DNA from: a virus
DNA length: 27,453 nt
Reading direction: 5' to 3' (one strand)
Virus record (IMG/VR): IMGVR_UViG_3300042923_000274
Coordinates: 1 to 27,453 of that record
The position numbers and the translations under genes are program-made. The notes beneath the pieces were generated by a model. That model did not search any database and was not told where the DNA came from. It saw only the letters and a program-made list of their open reading frames with translations. Of this stretch, positions 1 to 8,343 are shown piece by piece. How positions within the stretch are numbered: position 1 is the stretch's first letter; each line of letters begins with the position of its first letter.

Positions 1-44
1 TCCTGCGTCTTCGCCTTCAGAGCATCGGTGTGCTTCTTAGCCAT
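1..44 (-). CDS. Partial CDS, N-terminus of next tail/connector gene
   Basis: Only the first 14 codons are inside the window (MAKKHTDALKAKTQ), and the gene runs off the left edge. Its ATG overlaps the stop of the gp10-like gene as TGATG, the same coupling seen through the rest of this operon. By position after the gp10-like protein it would be expected to be a tail terminator or tail completion protein in a siphovirus, but that is inference from gene order only. The visible residues are lysine-rich and not diagnostic. Confidence 0.6.
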   Translation of the reverse strand, partial: MAKKHTDALKAKTQ

Positions 45-469
45 CAGAGCCCCGCCTTCCGCCGCGCGTCTTCCTCGGCACGCTCAACGCCGCGCATGAA
101 GTCCTCTTCGTTCTCATGCAGCGACGTGGCCAACTCGTTACCGGGCGTGAGCGAGTTCGGAGAACCGGGCGCCCCGAACTCGACAAGGTTGCCAAGCTCA
201 CCCGACGGACGCTCCTTGTCGTACCCGATCTCCGACTGGATGATATGCACACCGAAACCGGAGAAATGCTTCACCTCGAAATCGATCGCCGCCGCAGCCT
301 GCTTGAAGTGCTTCCGCCGGCCAACCTTCCGCGACGCCGCGCGCTTCACATTCACCGACGTGAACTTGACCGCAGACTCAAGGAAGGGGCCGATATTCTT
401 CGGCACCGACTCAAGGTCAGCAGCCAACCGATTCAGCTCGGAGAAGTCAAAGCTGACACCATCAGCCAT
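44..469 (-). CDS. HK97 gp10-like head-tail/tail completion protein
   Basis: This 141-residue protein starts MADGVSFDFSELNRL. It has the features of the HK97-gp10 family of neck or tail-completion proteins: an N-terminal 'ELNRLAADLE' helix, a basic middle (KRAASRKVGRRKHF), then an E-I-G-Y-D segment, 'NLVEFG' and a C-terminal acidic helix. Family members sit at the head-tail junction and help tail attachment. The ATG at 469 overlaps the stop of the upstream connector gene as TGATG. An in-frame start 30 bases further upstream is possible but would increase the overlap. Third connector in a row after the capsid gene, which is the usual siphovirus order. Confidence 0.7.
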   Translation of the reverse strand: MADGVSFDFSELNRLAADLESVPKNIGPFLESAVKFTSVNVKRAASRKVGRRKHFKQAAAAIDFEVKHFSGFGVHIIQSEIGYDKERPSGELGNLVEFGAPGSPNSLTPGNELATSLHENEEDFMRGVERAEEDARRKAGL

Positions 470-840
470 CACGTCACCCGTTCGACGGGATACCGCCACG
501 CCGTGACCTGCCCCGACTGCGGCTCACCCTTGGTCCGAAACTCACGACCGACCAGCGCCGAGTCAGACGTCGACGCGGTACACCGCCACCGGACATTCAC
601 GGTCACGTCGGGCGTAGCGCCGACGGCAACGTGGATCTCCACGTCCTGCACCGCGGGCACCTGTGCACCCTGCTCGCGCTCTGACACGGTCAGTGTCGGG
701 TACTTCACCCGACCCGCCACCGACGCGTAAACGGTCACCTCAGACTCGGTAGACAGCCCGTCCGCATCCGGCTCACTGCGCTCAATCGTGTAAGCCGCGA
801 ACGTCTCCGTGAACCGGGCTTCAGCCTGCCGGCGTCCCAT
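469..840 (-). CDS. Head closure / head-tail connector protein
   Basis: The product is a 123-residue beta-rich protein (MGRRQAEARFTETFAAYTIE...). Its length, its composition and its place between the gp6/gp15-like adaptor and the gp10-like protein fit a head-closure protein of the SPP1 gp16 kind, which plugs the portal after packaging. The call rests on synteny more than on a motif. I chose the ATG at 840 because AGGGG lies 9 nt upstream. A GTG at 867 that overlaps the previous stop (GTGA) would add nine residues and cannot be excluded. The C-terminus (RYPVERVT) overlaps the next ATG as TGATG. Confidence 0.6.
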   Translation of the reverse strand: MGRRQAEARFTETFAAYTIERSEPDADGLSTESEVTVYASVAGRVKYPTLTVSEREQGAQVPAVQDVEIHVAVGATPDVTVNVRWRCTASTSDSALVGREFRTKGEPQSGQVTAWRYPVERVT

Positions 841-863
841 GCTGAGTGCCCCTACATGGATAC

Positions 864-1421
864 TCACTTCGTGTCCACCACCCACGCGGAACGCCCGTAC
901 CGTGCGACAAGGTAGTCACGCAGATGCGGGGTGATAGTCATGCCGGCCGATGAGCCGCCGTCCGCGAACGCGTACCGGAAGTCGTCGATCGCGACCGAGC
1001 TCAGCCCGCCCGCATTGAGTCCCAGGCCGGCCTGGGCCGTCAGGAGCGCGCTCGACACGATCGCGCAATTGATGCCCACAAGGTCAGCAGGCGGGTCGTC
1101 GAGACCGAATGTGAACGTGATATCCACGGCCTCGTCGCAATCCACGATGACCGTGTCCTCGCGTTGCGTGTACTCCACAGCAACCCCCTCGCGCTCCACA
1201 GCATCCACAGACACCACAAAGTCCTGAGGGAGGTCCACCCGGCCCCCAGACGGGTACGCAACGTACGTCGCCTGGGTGGCCGGGTAAACCTGATTCCGCA
1301 TCACACCACGCATCAGTGCCGCCGCATCGTCAAGCAACGCGACGACCTGTTCCTCCTCCGACGAACTGAAGGTGCGCCCAAGACGCGCCTCCAAATCGGA
1401 AGCGCTGGCGAATGCGGCCAT
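864..1421 (-). CDS. Head-to-tail adaptor (gp6/gp15/gp19-like)
   Basis: The protein has 185 residues and begins MAAFASASDLEARLGRTFSS, the usual opening of actinophage head-to-tail adaptors: 'DLEARLGR', then an acidic 'EEEQVVALLDDAAALMRG' helix. The C-terminal part has alternating strands and ends with a helix (RDYLVARYGRSAW). Family members form the ring below the portal. The ATG lies 2 nt after the capsid stop. A longer open frame continues upstream across the capsid gene, but it is a reading-frame shadow of that gene and was not used. Confidence 0.75.
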   Translation of the reverse strand: MAAFASASDLEARLGRTFSSSEEEQVVALLDDAAALMRGVMRNQVYPATQATYVAYPSGGRVDLPQDFVVSVDAVEREGVAVEYTQREDTVIVDCDEAVDITFTFGLDDPPADLVGINCAIVSSALLTAQAGLGLNAGGLSSVAIDDFRYAFADGGSSAGMTITPHLRDYLVARYGRSAWVVDTK

Positions 1422-1423
1422 AC

Positions 1424-2626
1424 TCAGACCGCCAGACCGCGGATCACGCCGTGCGAAAGCGCGTTGCCGTACTTGAGGCCGATCTCGCCGTAGATCTGCG
1501 ACTTGATCGACGCACCCGTGCGTGCCAGCTCTTCCTCGAAGAGAACACCCTTGCCGGGGATCTCGAGGAACACGGGGTCGATCTGCTCGAGCGAGACGAG
1601 CGCGATCGTGTCCGCCGCGAGTGCGCGCTCGATGGCGATGTTCAGCGTGCCGAAGTCGGTCTCGAGGGTCTGCATGTTCAGACCACCGACGTTGCGGGTC
1701 CCACCGAACGGGTCGGCCTTGGCATACTCGGCCGCGTACGCTGCGGTCAGTGCGCGCTTCTGGCGCGAGCTGACGAACAGCGTGGCGGTCTCCTGCTCGG
1801 AGATGCCGCCGTTGTCCCAAACGGCCTGCATGAACGAGTTCACGAGGTCGACGGTCAGCGTGGTGCCGGCCTTGATGACCGAAACCGTTGCCGTCCCGAT
1901 CGTGATCGCGGAGCCGCCGAGGGTCGCGGAGACCTTGAACGACACCGTGGTCGAGACGTTGACGACGTAGTAGACGGTGTCCTGGCGGATCGCGGTGGAG
2001 GCGCCCACGTTGGTGAACACGACCTTGTCGCCGTTCGAGAACGCGTGCGTACCAGTGATGGTGTCCGTGGCGGCGGACGCGTTCACAACCTCACCAGTCG
2101 CGACACGGTTGGTGCCCGAGATCACCGAGAGGAGTCCACCGGTCTGACGCGCGGAACCGTTCGTGGACGGGTTCGACTCGACCCCGTGCCAGAACGAGAA
2201 GTTCACGTCACGGGCGATCGTCTTCAGTGCGTTCGCGACCTGATGTCCGTGCTCGTCCGCAACCGGGTTCGGCGCACCATCTGCCGAAGTCCACGGCGCC
2301 GCCTCAACGGTCTTGTACTGACCCGAAGTGGCCTGCTTGGTGTACGAGGTCGACACGGCCTCCTGGAAGATCTGGACCACGTTGTCAACGTTGGACCGCG
2401 ACCGCTCCTCAGCGGTCGGCGCGTCGGCGCCCTCCAGGCGTGCCCGAATCTCGGGAGCGCGGAGGTCCTCGGTCTGCCACTCGAAACGAGTCGAGGACGT
2501 CGAAGCGCCGCCACCGATACCGCCAGCCGCGGAAAGCAGCGGGGTGTCAGTGGGGGTGATGGCGATGAGTTCGCCGTGGAAGTTCGGGAGGTTGAACGTC
2601 GTCCCGAGACCAGAAACAGTACCCAT
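1424..2626 (-). CDS. Major capsid protein, SU10/DUF5309 type
   Basis: This 400-residue protein forms the icosahedral shell. The N-terminal part carries the pattern of SU10-type (DUF5309) capsid proteins: 'AITPTDTPLLS' at 22-32, 'FEWQTEDLRAP' at 48-58, and an acidic 'LEGADAPTAEERSR'. The C-terminal HK97-fold part has 'LFVSSRQKRALTAAY' near 283 and 'EIPGKGVLFEEELARTGASIKSQIYGE' spread over 355-381. Residues about 182-254 look like an inserted beta-sandwich (T-I-T-G-THAFSNGDKVVFTN ... VYYVV ... SFKVSATLGGSAI). The ATG lies 3 nt after the scaffold stop, with AAAGG about 8 nt upstream. A strong call from sequence plus synteny. Confidence 0.9.
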   Translation of the reverse strand: MGTVSGLGTTFNLPNFHGELIAITPTDTPLLSAAGGIGGGASTSSTRFEWQTEDLRAPEIRARLEGADAPTAEERSRSNVDNVVQIFQEAVSTSYTKQATSGQYKTVEAAPWTSADGAPNPVADEHGHQVANALKTIARDVNFSFWHGVESNPSTNGSARQTGGLLSVISGTNRVATGEVVNASAATDTITGTHAFSNGDKVVFTNVGASTAIRQDTVYYVVNVSTTVSFKVSATLGGSAITIGTATVSVIKAGTTLTVDLVNSFMQAVWDNGGISEQETATLFVSSRQKRALTAAYAAEYAKADPFGGTRNVGGLNMQTLETDFGTLNIAIERALAADTIALVSLEQIDPVFLEIPGKGVLFEEELARTGASIKSQIYGEIGLKYGNALSHGVIRGLAV

Positions 2627-2629
2627 TGT

Positions 2630-3253
2630 CTAGCCTTTCTGTGCAGCCTTCTGCTGCTTGAGAGTCGCCACGAGGGCGAAGTTCCGTGCCGCGGTTGCGG
2701 CCTTGATTGCTTCTTCGAGTTCGTCAGACGCGGGCTTGGCGGGCGCTTTGGCCCCACCGTCCCCTCCGCCCTGGAACCTGCCCTGCTGAGCCGCAAGATG
2801 CGGCTTCTTGGCAAGGAGTTCAGTGACGGCATCTGCGAGCGAGTCAGAGTCGACGTTCCCGTCGTCATCGACCTCGAACGAGTCGGGGTCAACGATGTTT
2901 GGGTAAGCGAGGATGTCGGTCGGGTCCGCCAGCTTCCCCGTCGCGGCGGCCCGAAGGTTCGCCTTCACAACGCGGAGATTCGCGGATCTGGTCGCCTCTG
3001 CGCGCGCCTCAGCCCTTGCGGCTTCGATCGCCTGCTCTTCGGCGGGCTTGTCTCGCAATGCGAGTTCGGCGCGCATCCGGTCGAGTTCGGCCTTCGCTTC
3101 TCGCGCCTCAGCTCTCGCCGCGGCACGCTCGGCCTTCATCCGATCCAGCGCCTGCTTGCCGGCGTCTCCGAGCGCTTCAGCGCCCTCAACGGTCTCCGGT
3201 GAGGCATCCTGTGTTTCGTCGTCCACCGTTGCGGTGGTTTCCTGCTCTGACAT
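2630..3253 (-). CDS. Capsid scaffolding protein
   Basis: The product is a 207-residue acidic protein with a long predicted coiled coil (about residues 30-95, rich in A, E, K and R: 'ALDRMKAERAAARAEAREAK'). An acidic D-rich segment follows (PDSFEVDDDGNVDSD), then a glycine-rich linker and a basic C-terminal helix (NFALVATLKQQKAAQKG). This layout is typical of phage scaffolds, which bind the capsid protein through a basic C-terminus. The start at 3253 (MSEQETTATVDDE) has AAGGAG 10 nt upstream. It lies directly before the capsid gene, as expected. No protease motif is visible in it. Confidence 0.85.
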   Translation of the reverse strand: MSEQETTATVDDETQDASPETVEGAEALGDAGKQALDRMKAERAAARAEAREAKAELDRMRAELALRDKPAEEQAIEAARAEARAEATRSANLRVVKANLRAAATGKLADPTDILAYPNIVDPDSFEVDDDGNVDSDSLADAVTELLAKKPHLAAQQGRFQGGGDGGAKAPAKPASDELEEAIKAATAARNFALVATLKQQKAAQKG

Positions 3254-3323
3254 GAGGAATTGCTCCTTATATGGGATGGGTGCAGCGTTGCGCCGCGTTC
3301 TTCCGCCCGTAAGGAGCGGGAAG

Positions 3324-4361
3324 TCAGTAGAGGTACCCGTACCGCTGTAAGAGCTCGCGGGCACGCTCGGGAGTGGAAGCCATCGACATGATCTGCTCAG
3401 GCATCAGGCGGAGCGTCCGAGATCGCCGATACCGGTCCATGCCGTTCTTGGTCAGATCGTTCTGCGCACGCCCGAACACTCCACGCGCCGTCGTTCCCTC
3501 GACGGTCGCGTAAACCATCAGGGGGGATCCGTCAGCGCTCACCCCGATCTGAATCTGCTTCAGCCGGGAGGGTCCGAATGTGCCGTCCGGGTGCTTCTTC
3601 GCCTGCGTGTACATCCCCCGGCGCGCGTTGACCACCTTGGCTGGGTCGGCACCCAGCCGAATCGCCTCAGCACCAGACTTCGTGAACACCCGGTCCTGCT
3701 CGGCCTCCGACAACGACTCGAAGTAATCCTCAGATGACCTGAAGAACCCCTCGGGGAACTCGTCGTCGAACAACGGCATCGACGTGCACCTACACCCCGG
3801 ATGGCGGTCGAAGTCAACCCGCCAGCCCTTGATGCCAGCAAGGATCGCGCACCTCGAGCATGCACCCGGGTGCAGCACCCGAACCGAGAACTGCGACCCG
3901 CGCCCAGTCGCCAACGTGTCGTCGGCCGATCGGCCAGCGTCCCGCACCAGCGTCGCCGCCATGACGGCCATGTAGGCCGCGCCGGCGCGAAACGCTTGCC
4001 CGACACCGACCCCTCGCCCGATAAGCGACTTGGTTGTGGTCACTGCCGTATAGAGCTCGGGTGCGACCGCTCGCCCTTCACGCGTCACCCCGCCAAACGC
4101 CTGGGGCACCACGCGAGCCGCCTCAACGCCGCCGTTTTGCGCGCGCAGGGCGGAACCCACGTAACTGGTAGATAGCGCTGCGGCCGACACCTGGGCGGCG
4201 GTCACGACCCTTTCGACTTCCGGGGCAATGGCGGACCATCCGGCCTCGAGCGACCCGGACCCGATACGCGCCCACAGCAGGGATGTCTGCCGGGAGGCTT
4301 CGTCCGAGACCGCTACGAGACGCTTTTGGTGCGCGGCGGCAATCTCAGGAAGCGTCGCCAC
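3324..4361 (-). CDS. MuF-like minor capsid protein
   Basis: This 345-residue protein lies between portal and scaffold, the usual place of MuF/SPP1 gp7-like minor head proteins that ride into the capsid with the portal. The helical N-terminal half is followed by the diagnostic zinc-type segment: HPGACSRC (164-171, Cys168 and Cys171) then DRHPGCRC (185-192, Cys190 and Cys192). The C-terminal domain (DGTFGPSRLKQIQIG ... MDRYRRSRTLRLMPEQI) has no motif I can identify. Some MuF proteins carry toxin or protease domains here, but none is evident. The gene overlaps the portal stop by 17 nt. Confidence 0.8.
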   Translation of the reverse strand: MATLPEIAAAHQKRLVAVSDEASRQTSLLWARIGSGSLEAGWSAIAPEVERVVTAAQVSAAALSTSYVGSALRAQNGGVEAARVVPQAFGGVTREGRAVAPELYTAVTTTKSLIGRGVGVGQAFRAGAAYMAVMAATLVRDAGRSADDTLATGRGSQFSVRVLHPGACSRCAILAGIKGWRVDFDRHPGCRCTSMPLFDDEFPEGFFRSSEDYFESLSEAEQDRVFTKSGAEAIRLGADPAKVVNARRGMYTQAKKHPDGTFGPSRLKQIQIGVSADGSPLMVYATVEGTTARGVFGRAQNDLTKNGMDRYRRSRTLRLMPEQIMSMASTPERARELLQRYGYLY

Positions 4362-5844
4362 CGGTCGGCTCCCCCGTCATGCCGGGCTGTTCGGCAACCA
4401 TCTCGCCCTGAACAGCCGCCTGGACGCCGATGCTCATCGCCACATCGGCCTCAGCCTTCAGCATCTGCTTGATGCGGGCCATGTCGTACGGGTCGATGCC
4501 GTCCTGCTCCATGATCCACTCGAGCGGATACCCGGTCTGTCGCTTCTTCAGCAGAGCGTCCGAGAGTTGCGCGTCGTTCTGGATCTCCGGGTTCTTCCAC
4601 ACGATCGTCGACATGCGAACTTCGTCCGCAAGCGACGATTCGCCCTTGGCTAGCGCAACGAGGCGGAAGATTTCCTGGATCGCGGGGTTCGCGAACGTCT
4701 GGAACTCTTTCTGCTTGTTGACCAGACCAATCTCGGAACCCTCCAGACCACCCTCGCTCACGTTCGACATACCCACCTTGGAGATGAGGTACGTCGGAGG
4801 CGTACGGGTCTGGGAATGAATGTGCCCGACGAGGATGTCGATGACATCCGTGAACACGTCGAGCTTCGCCGCATCCCACTGGTCGACCTTCGCGTGCTCA
4901 CCCGAGAACACCGCAAAACGGGTCTCGTTGAGCTCCTTCATCGTCAACGGCTGCTCAAGGAACGTGCCGTCAGACTGCGGGATCCGCCGCATGGGCGGAG
5001 ACGCACCGAGAAGCACACGCGCCGGCATCGACGCGTAATCCGCAGCGAAGAACAGGTACGCCCACAGCAGGTTCACCGCGTTCTGCTTCGGGATCACCGT
5101 CTCGATCTCCGAGACAGGCTCACCACGCAGCATCGGCCGGTTGGGAACCTCCACAATCGGGACCACGCCCATCGGATTACGCTGCGGGTTCGGCTCCGTG
5201 CCGGTATTACGAAGCGTCCACGCGCCCCAGTTCCCCACGTTCGTGGCGCCCATCTGAACCGACTGTGGCTGCGAATCCTGACCCGCCACCGACCGCGGGC
5301 GAGAGAACTTCCACAGCTGATCCGCCGTGTAAAGGTTCGCGTACTCTGTCGACTCGTCCACCCACGTCTTCAGCGCCGCCGTCCGCTTTCGCGGATTCAT
5401 CCAGTCGTACTCGATCTCCACGTTAGACGGGTGCTCCCACGTGATCTCCGCGTCGTCGCCCCACACCATCACATAAGACCGCTTGGCGTTGAACGACGTC
5501 AGGAACCCCTGCGACGACTGTGCGTCCATCTGATTCCGCAGCCAGTGGTCCCACAGTCCCGAAGCGCGCTTCTGAGTTGCGAGGTCGCGGACCATCGGGT
5601 CCTCGCCACGCAACTTGATCCCGAGAACCTTCGTCCGCTCACCGATCGCATTCGTCACCGACGCACACCAGTTGTCCGAGAACTCCGAATACCGGGCACC
5701 ATTAGCCTTCAACCACTCATCCGTGGCGAACGTCAGCTTCTGGTGACCCGCGTAATACTGCTCGAACATGTCAATCTGCGGACGACGAGCCGAAAGACGC
5801 TTGTTGATCTTGTTGACCAGCGCAAGGGCTTCTTTCGAATCCAT
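4345..5844 (-). CDS. Portal protein, SPP1 gp6-like
   Basis: The 499-residue portal begins MDSKEALALVNKINKRLSAR, followed by 'FEQYYAGHQKLTFATDEW', a hallmark of SPP1 gp6-like portals in actinophages. Other family-like stretches are 'VVPIVEVPNRP', 'NLLWAYLFFAADYASMPARV' and a C-terminal 'VSEGGLEGSEIGLVNKQKEFQ'. It forms the dodecameric DNA gate at one capsid vertex. Three starts are possible: a TTG at 5868 overlapping the terminase stop, an ATG at 5856, and an ATG at 5844. I prefer 5844 because GGGGG lies 5 nt upstream. It is followed by the MuF-like gene with an overlap. Confidence 0.88.
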   Translation of the reverse strand: MDSKEALALVNKINKRLSARRPQIDMFEQYYAGHQKLTFATDEWLKANGARYSEFSDNWCASVTNAIGERTKVLGIKLRGEDPMVRDLATQKRASGLWDHWLRNQMDAQSSQGFLTSFNAKRSYVMVWGDDAEITWEHPSNVEIEYDWMNPRKRTAALKTWVDESTEYANLYTADQLWKFSRPRSVAGQDSQPQSVQMGATNVGNWGAWTLRNTGTEPNPQRNPMGVVPIVEVPNRPMLRGEPVSEIETVIPKQNAVNLLWAYLFFAADYASMPARVLLGASPPMRRIPQSDGTFLEQPLTMKELNETRFAVFSGEHAKVDQWDAAKLDVFTDVIDILVGHIHSQTRTPPTYLISKVGMSNVSEGGLEGSEIGLVNKQKEFQTFANPAIQEIFRLVALAKGESSLADEVRMSTIVWKNPEIQNDAQLSDALLKKRQTGYPLEWIMEQDGIDPYDMARIKQMLKAEADVAMSIGVQAAVQGEMVAEQPGMTGEPTGGDAS

Positions 5845-5864
5845 AAAAACCCCCATCGCGAAAG

Positions 5865-7628
5865 TCAAAGAATCCAGGTGTACTCGGCGGCTTCCTCGAC
5901 GAAATCCCCCGCCGCGGTAGCGTCCATCGCCGCTTCATGAGCCAATGTCGACGACATGGCCTGATCGATCTTGAGGTGGTCGGCACCATGCGGCTTCCCG
6001 ATGACATACCGCTGCCCGGTCTTCGCGATCATCACCGCGTTAGTGACGTGCTGCCGCGTAACGATGTCCCCGTCATGCGTGAACATCGACCCCGGGGTTC
6101 TCACCGCAGACCGAAACTGCTCAAGCGAAGCGTGCATCGGCGAAACCCGCGAACAACTCCACAGAACAAACACCTTCTGCCCGTACTTCGCCGCCCACCC
6201 GGCGAGCTCCGTCCGCCACGAGTCATCATCCGGAAACGCATCAGGGTCAATAGCACCCATCGCGGCGCCGGCCGGGTCCACGTAAGCCCGGACGATCCGG
6301 AACTGGGACGCGATCTGATCCACCGCGGCAAGAACCTCACCACGCGGGATGAACCCGCCAAATTTCGACGGATCCCACACGGTCGACCGAAACTCGCCAC
6401 CCACGTTGTACGTCGGCGTGAACTGGTACTGGTCCGCGGTCTCAAGACGGATCCCGGTCCAGTCGTTGTTATTCGACAGGTCCATACCCAGCGCCACCGC
6501 AGTACGGGGCGCAACCGTGATGAGCGTCTTCGACTTACGGTCGTCCCACTCCTCAGGCGTCAACCACTTCCCCGAACCAGCGACGAGGCGGTTCCCAAAG
6601 AACCGTTCCGCCTGAGCAGGGTCACGCTTCATCAACGACTTAGCCAGAGCCTCGATCGAGTCAAGGTTGACCCACCACGAGCCCTCATACGCGAACTCGT
6701 GGATCTTCCGGCGTTCCGCGGCGACGTCGTACCGCAGTACCTTGCCGTCGTCGCCGCGCATCTCGTTCGGGTCGCGGTAGAAGACGAACACGTCTTCCTC
6801 GCCCGCTTCGAAGATCTGCTGCGCGTAAGAGTTCTCCGTTGGGTTCCATGCATTTGTCGTGAGATGCGTGCGCCCACCCATACCGGCGGCACCACGAGCC
6901 TGCGTATCCGCCGTGTCCACCATCTTGTTCTGCTTGGTGTACAGGCCAGCCTCGTCCTGCTCCGCATCCGAGATCGGATTCCCGAGTCGCGACCGGGCAG
7001 ACGCCGTAACGACATCAATACGGTCGAAATCATCCTGATCCGACAACCCCAGGATGCGGATAAAGCCCTCGCGGACAGCCAGCAGATGCTTCAGCGGTCC
7101 CAAGCGGATCATCGCCGTCAACGGGCGATAGATGTTCGCCGCCTGGTCCTCCGAGTTCGCCGTAATCTGAATCAGCGGAGACGGATGGCGCATGCCCAGC
7201 GGCTCGCCAGGCAGATACTCGTACCGGTCCGGTGAGTTCTCCCACCCGCACCCGCAACCGTTGTCAGCGCACGAGTAAACCTCGCCACCCTCCGCCCAAC
7301 CGGCGAACACAGAAGGACCGCACGCCTCAAAAGCGACCTGCGACGCCGAGAACGGCCCCTTGCCGGTCTTCTGCGGCGCCACAATCAACGTCATCCGGTA
7401 GAAGAACGCCTGATTCAGAATCGGAGGCTCATCCGGCCCGACACGCTCCGGCGGAACGAACACCGCATCCTCGCGGACCCGATACCGGTTCGCGTGGCAC
7501 CAGAACTGCCAATCCGCGAGCTCAAACGGCTTACCACGCGTAAAACCATCCGGAACACGACAGTGACGGGTGATCCACGCGTTACCTAGATCGCCGAGGG
7601 TGGGGAAGTCGACAACATACTCACTCAC
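5865..7628 (-). CDS. Terminase large subunit
   Basis: The 587-residue packaging motor has an ATPase followed by a nuclease. The Walker A-like motif is APQKTGKG (84-91), an acidic Walker B-like region is ISDAEQDEAG (219-228), and a coupling-type TTNAW follows at 257-261. The nuclease half starts at 'ALGMDLSNNNDWTG' (379-392), where Asp383 is a likely metal ligand, with further Asp residues in 'AYVDPAG'. It cuts and translocates DNA into the procapsid with the small subunit encoded upstream. The start is GTG at 7628, overlapping the small-subunit stop by 8 nt. A GTG start and the overlap suggest translational coupling. Confidence 0.92.
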   Translation of the reverse strand: MSEYVVDFPTLGDLGNAWITRHCRVPDGFTRGKPFELADWQFWCHANRYRVREDAVFVPPERVGPDEPPILNQAFFYRMTLIVAPQKTGKGPFSASQVAFEACGPSVFAGWAEGGEVYSCADNGCGCGWENSPDRYEYLPGEPLGMRHPSPLIQITANSEDQAANIYRPLTAMIRLGPLKHLLAVREGFIRILGLSDQDDFDRIDVVTASARSRLGNPISDAEQDEAGLYTKQNKMVDTADTQARGAAGMGGRTHLTTNAWNPTENSYAQQIFEAGEEDVFVFYRDPNEMRGDDGKVLRYDVAAERRKIHEFAYEGSWWVNLDSIEALAKSLMKRDPAQAERFFGNRLVAGSGKWLTPEEWDDRKSKTLITVAPRTAVALGMDLSNNNDWTGIRLETADQYQFTPTYNVGGEFRSTVWDPSKFGGFIPRGEVLAAVDQIASQFRIVRAYVDPAGAAMGAIDPDAFPDDDSWRTELAGWAAKYGQKVFVLWSCSRVSPMHASLEQFRSAVRTPGSMFTHDGDIVTRQHVTNAVMIAKTGQRYVIGKPHGADHLKIDQAMSSTLAHEAAMDATAAGDFVEEAAEYTWIL

Positions 7629-8145
7629 CGACAGCCCTCAGCCGGCGAACCGGCGCCACAGGACGGTCAGCGTCAGGTGCGGGGGCGTCAGCCTTCTTCG
7701 CGGCGATAGTCCACCCGTTCTCCTTCATCCCAGCCGGCGTCAAGCCAATCTGGTCACGGAAACGGTGCAACTGACCCACAAGAGACGCATTCGCATCCGG
7801 CTCCGTCTCAACAACCGTCTTCAGCCGGCAATACTCCGCAATGACCGTCCACCGCCACGGCTCACGAGACCACGCATCAGCCTGCGGCGTCGACCAAGCC
7901 TCTTCCCACACCGCAACCTCACGGTCACGGAACGCCTCCGTCAGATCCTCACTGAGAACCCGAGAACGGGACTTCTCCGCGTACACCCACTCATACCGAA
8001 GCGTCTTCGGCAGAGGAAACTCAGGAACCTCACCATCGAAACCACCCTGCGGCAACTGACCAAACGTCAGCCCTCGAGCATCACTACGCCCAGACGACGG
8101 ATCCACAGAAGGTCCAGAACGATTACGTGCACCACCACTAGCCAT
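7621..8145 (-). CDS. Terminase small subunit
   Basis: This 174-residue protein resembles actinophage small terminases: a basic, disordered N-terminus (MASGGARNRSGPSVDPSS), then 'WEEAWSTPQADAW' and 'WRWTVIAEYCRLKTVVE', then 'HRFRDQIGLTPAGMKENGW', which matches the C-terminal 'R..LGLTP.....' pattern of that group. It should recognise the packaging site and dock the large subunit. Two ATGs lie 6 nt apart. The one at 8145 is preferred because GAGGAG sits 6 nt before it, whereas it directly abuts the ATG at 8151. First gene of the virion operon after the HNH cluster. Confidence 0.82.
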   Translation of the reverse strand: MASGGARNRSGPSVDPSSGRSDARGLTFGQLPQGGFDGEVPEFPLPKTLRYEWVYAEKSRSRVLSEDLTEAFRDREVAVWEEAWSTPQADAWSREPWRWTVIAEYCRLKTVVETEPDANASLVGQLHRFRDQIGLTPAGMKENGWTIAAKKADAPAPDADRPVAPVRRLRAVGE

Positions 8146-8233
8146 AACCATCTCCTCAGCGTTGCGCTGGCCCCATTGCGAGACACGGACGTTCGAACAT
8201 TGGTGCCAAAACGGCCGGAATCGGAATCTTTGA

Positions 8234-8248
8234 ACCCTCCGCGAGGGT
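8234..8248. other. Short hairpin upstream of terminase
   Basis: ACCCTC and GAGGGT form a perfect 6-bp inverted repeat around a 3-nt CGC loop, in the non-coding gap (8146-8343) between an HNH gene and the small terminase gene. It may be part of a leader structure or of a packaging site. Nothing in the sequence decides between them. I see no convincing gene in this gap. Confidence 0.4.
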
Positions 8249-8312
8249 CAGAGCGCTCCCCGGCGGGCATCGGTCGGGCCGGAGGGCAAGGGTGGGTGGG
8301 CGTATCCATCCC

Positions 8313-8342
8313 GGACCTATCGAACAACCGTTCGATAGGTCC
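8313..8342 (-). terminator. Perfect 13-bp stem-loop behind HNH gene
   Basis: GGACCTATCGAAC and GTTCGATAGGTCC form a perfect 13-bp stem with a 4-nt AACC loop, beginning 2 nt after the stop of the zinc-knuckle HNH gene. The position fits a 3' transcript end, or an RNA-processing or stabilising hairpin, between the nuclease gene and the late operon. No U-run follows on the minus strand, so classic intrinsic termination is doubtful. It could also be a protein or terminase recognition site. The palindrome GTTCGAAC recurs as an isolated copy at 8191-8198 in the same gap. Confidence 0.5.
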
Positions 8343-8343
8343 G

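Noticed and set aside
1412-3202. A 596-codon plus-strand frame opposite the capsid and scaffold genes
   Set aside because: It is antisense to two strongly supported virion genes, is Arg/Val/Gly rich without motifs, and is the usual high-GC mirror frame.
4816-7235. Two long plus-strand frames (374 and 432 codons) opposite portal and terminase
   Set aside because: Arg/His/Leu-rich translations with no domain, lying exactly antisense to the portal and terminase large subunit.
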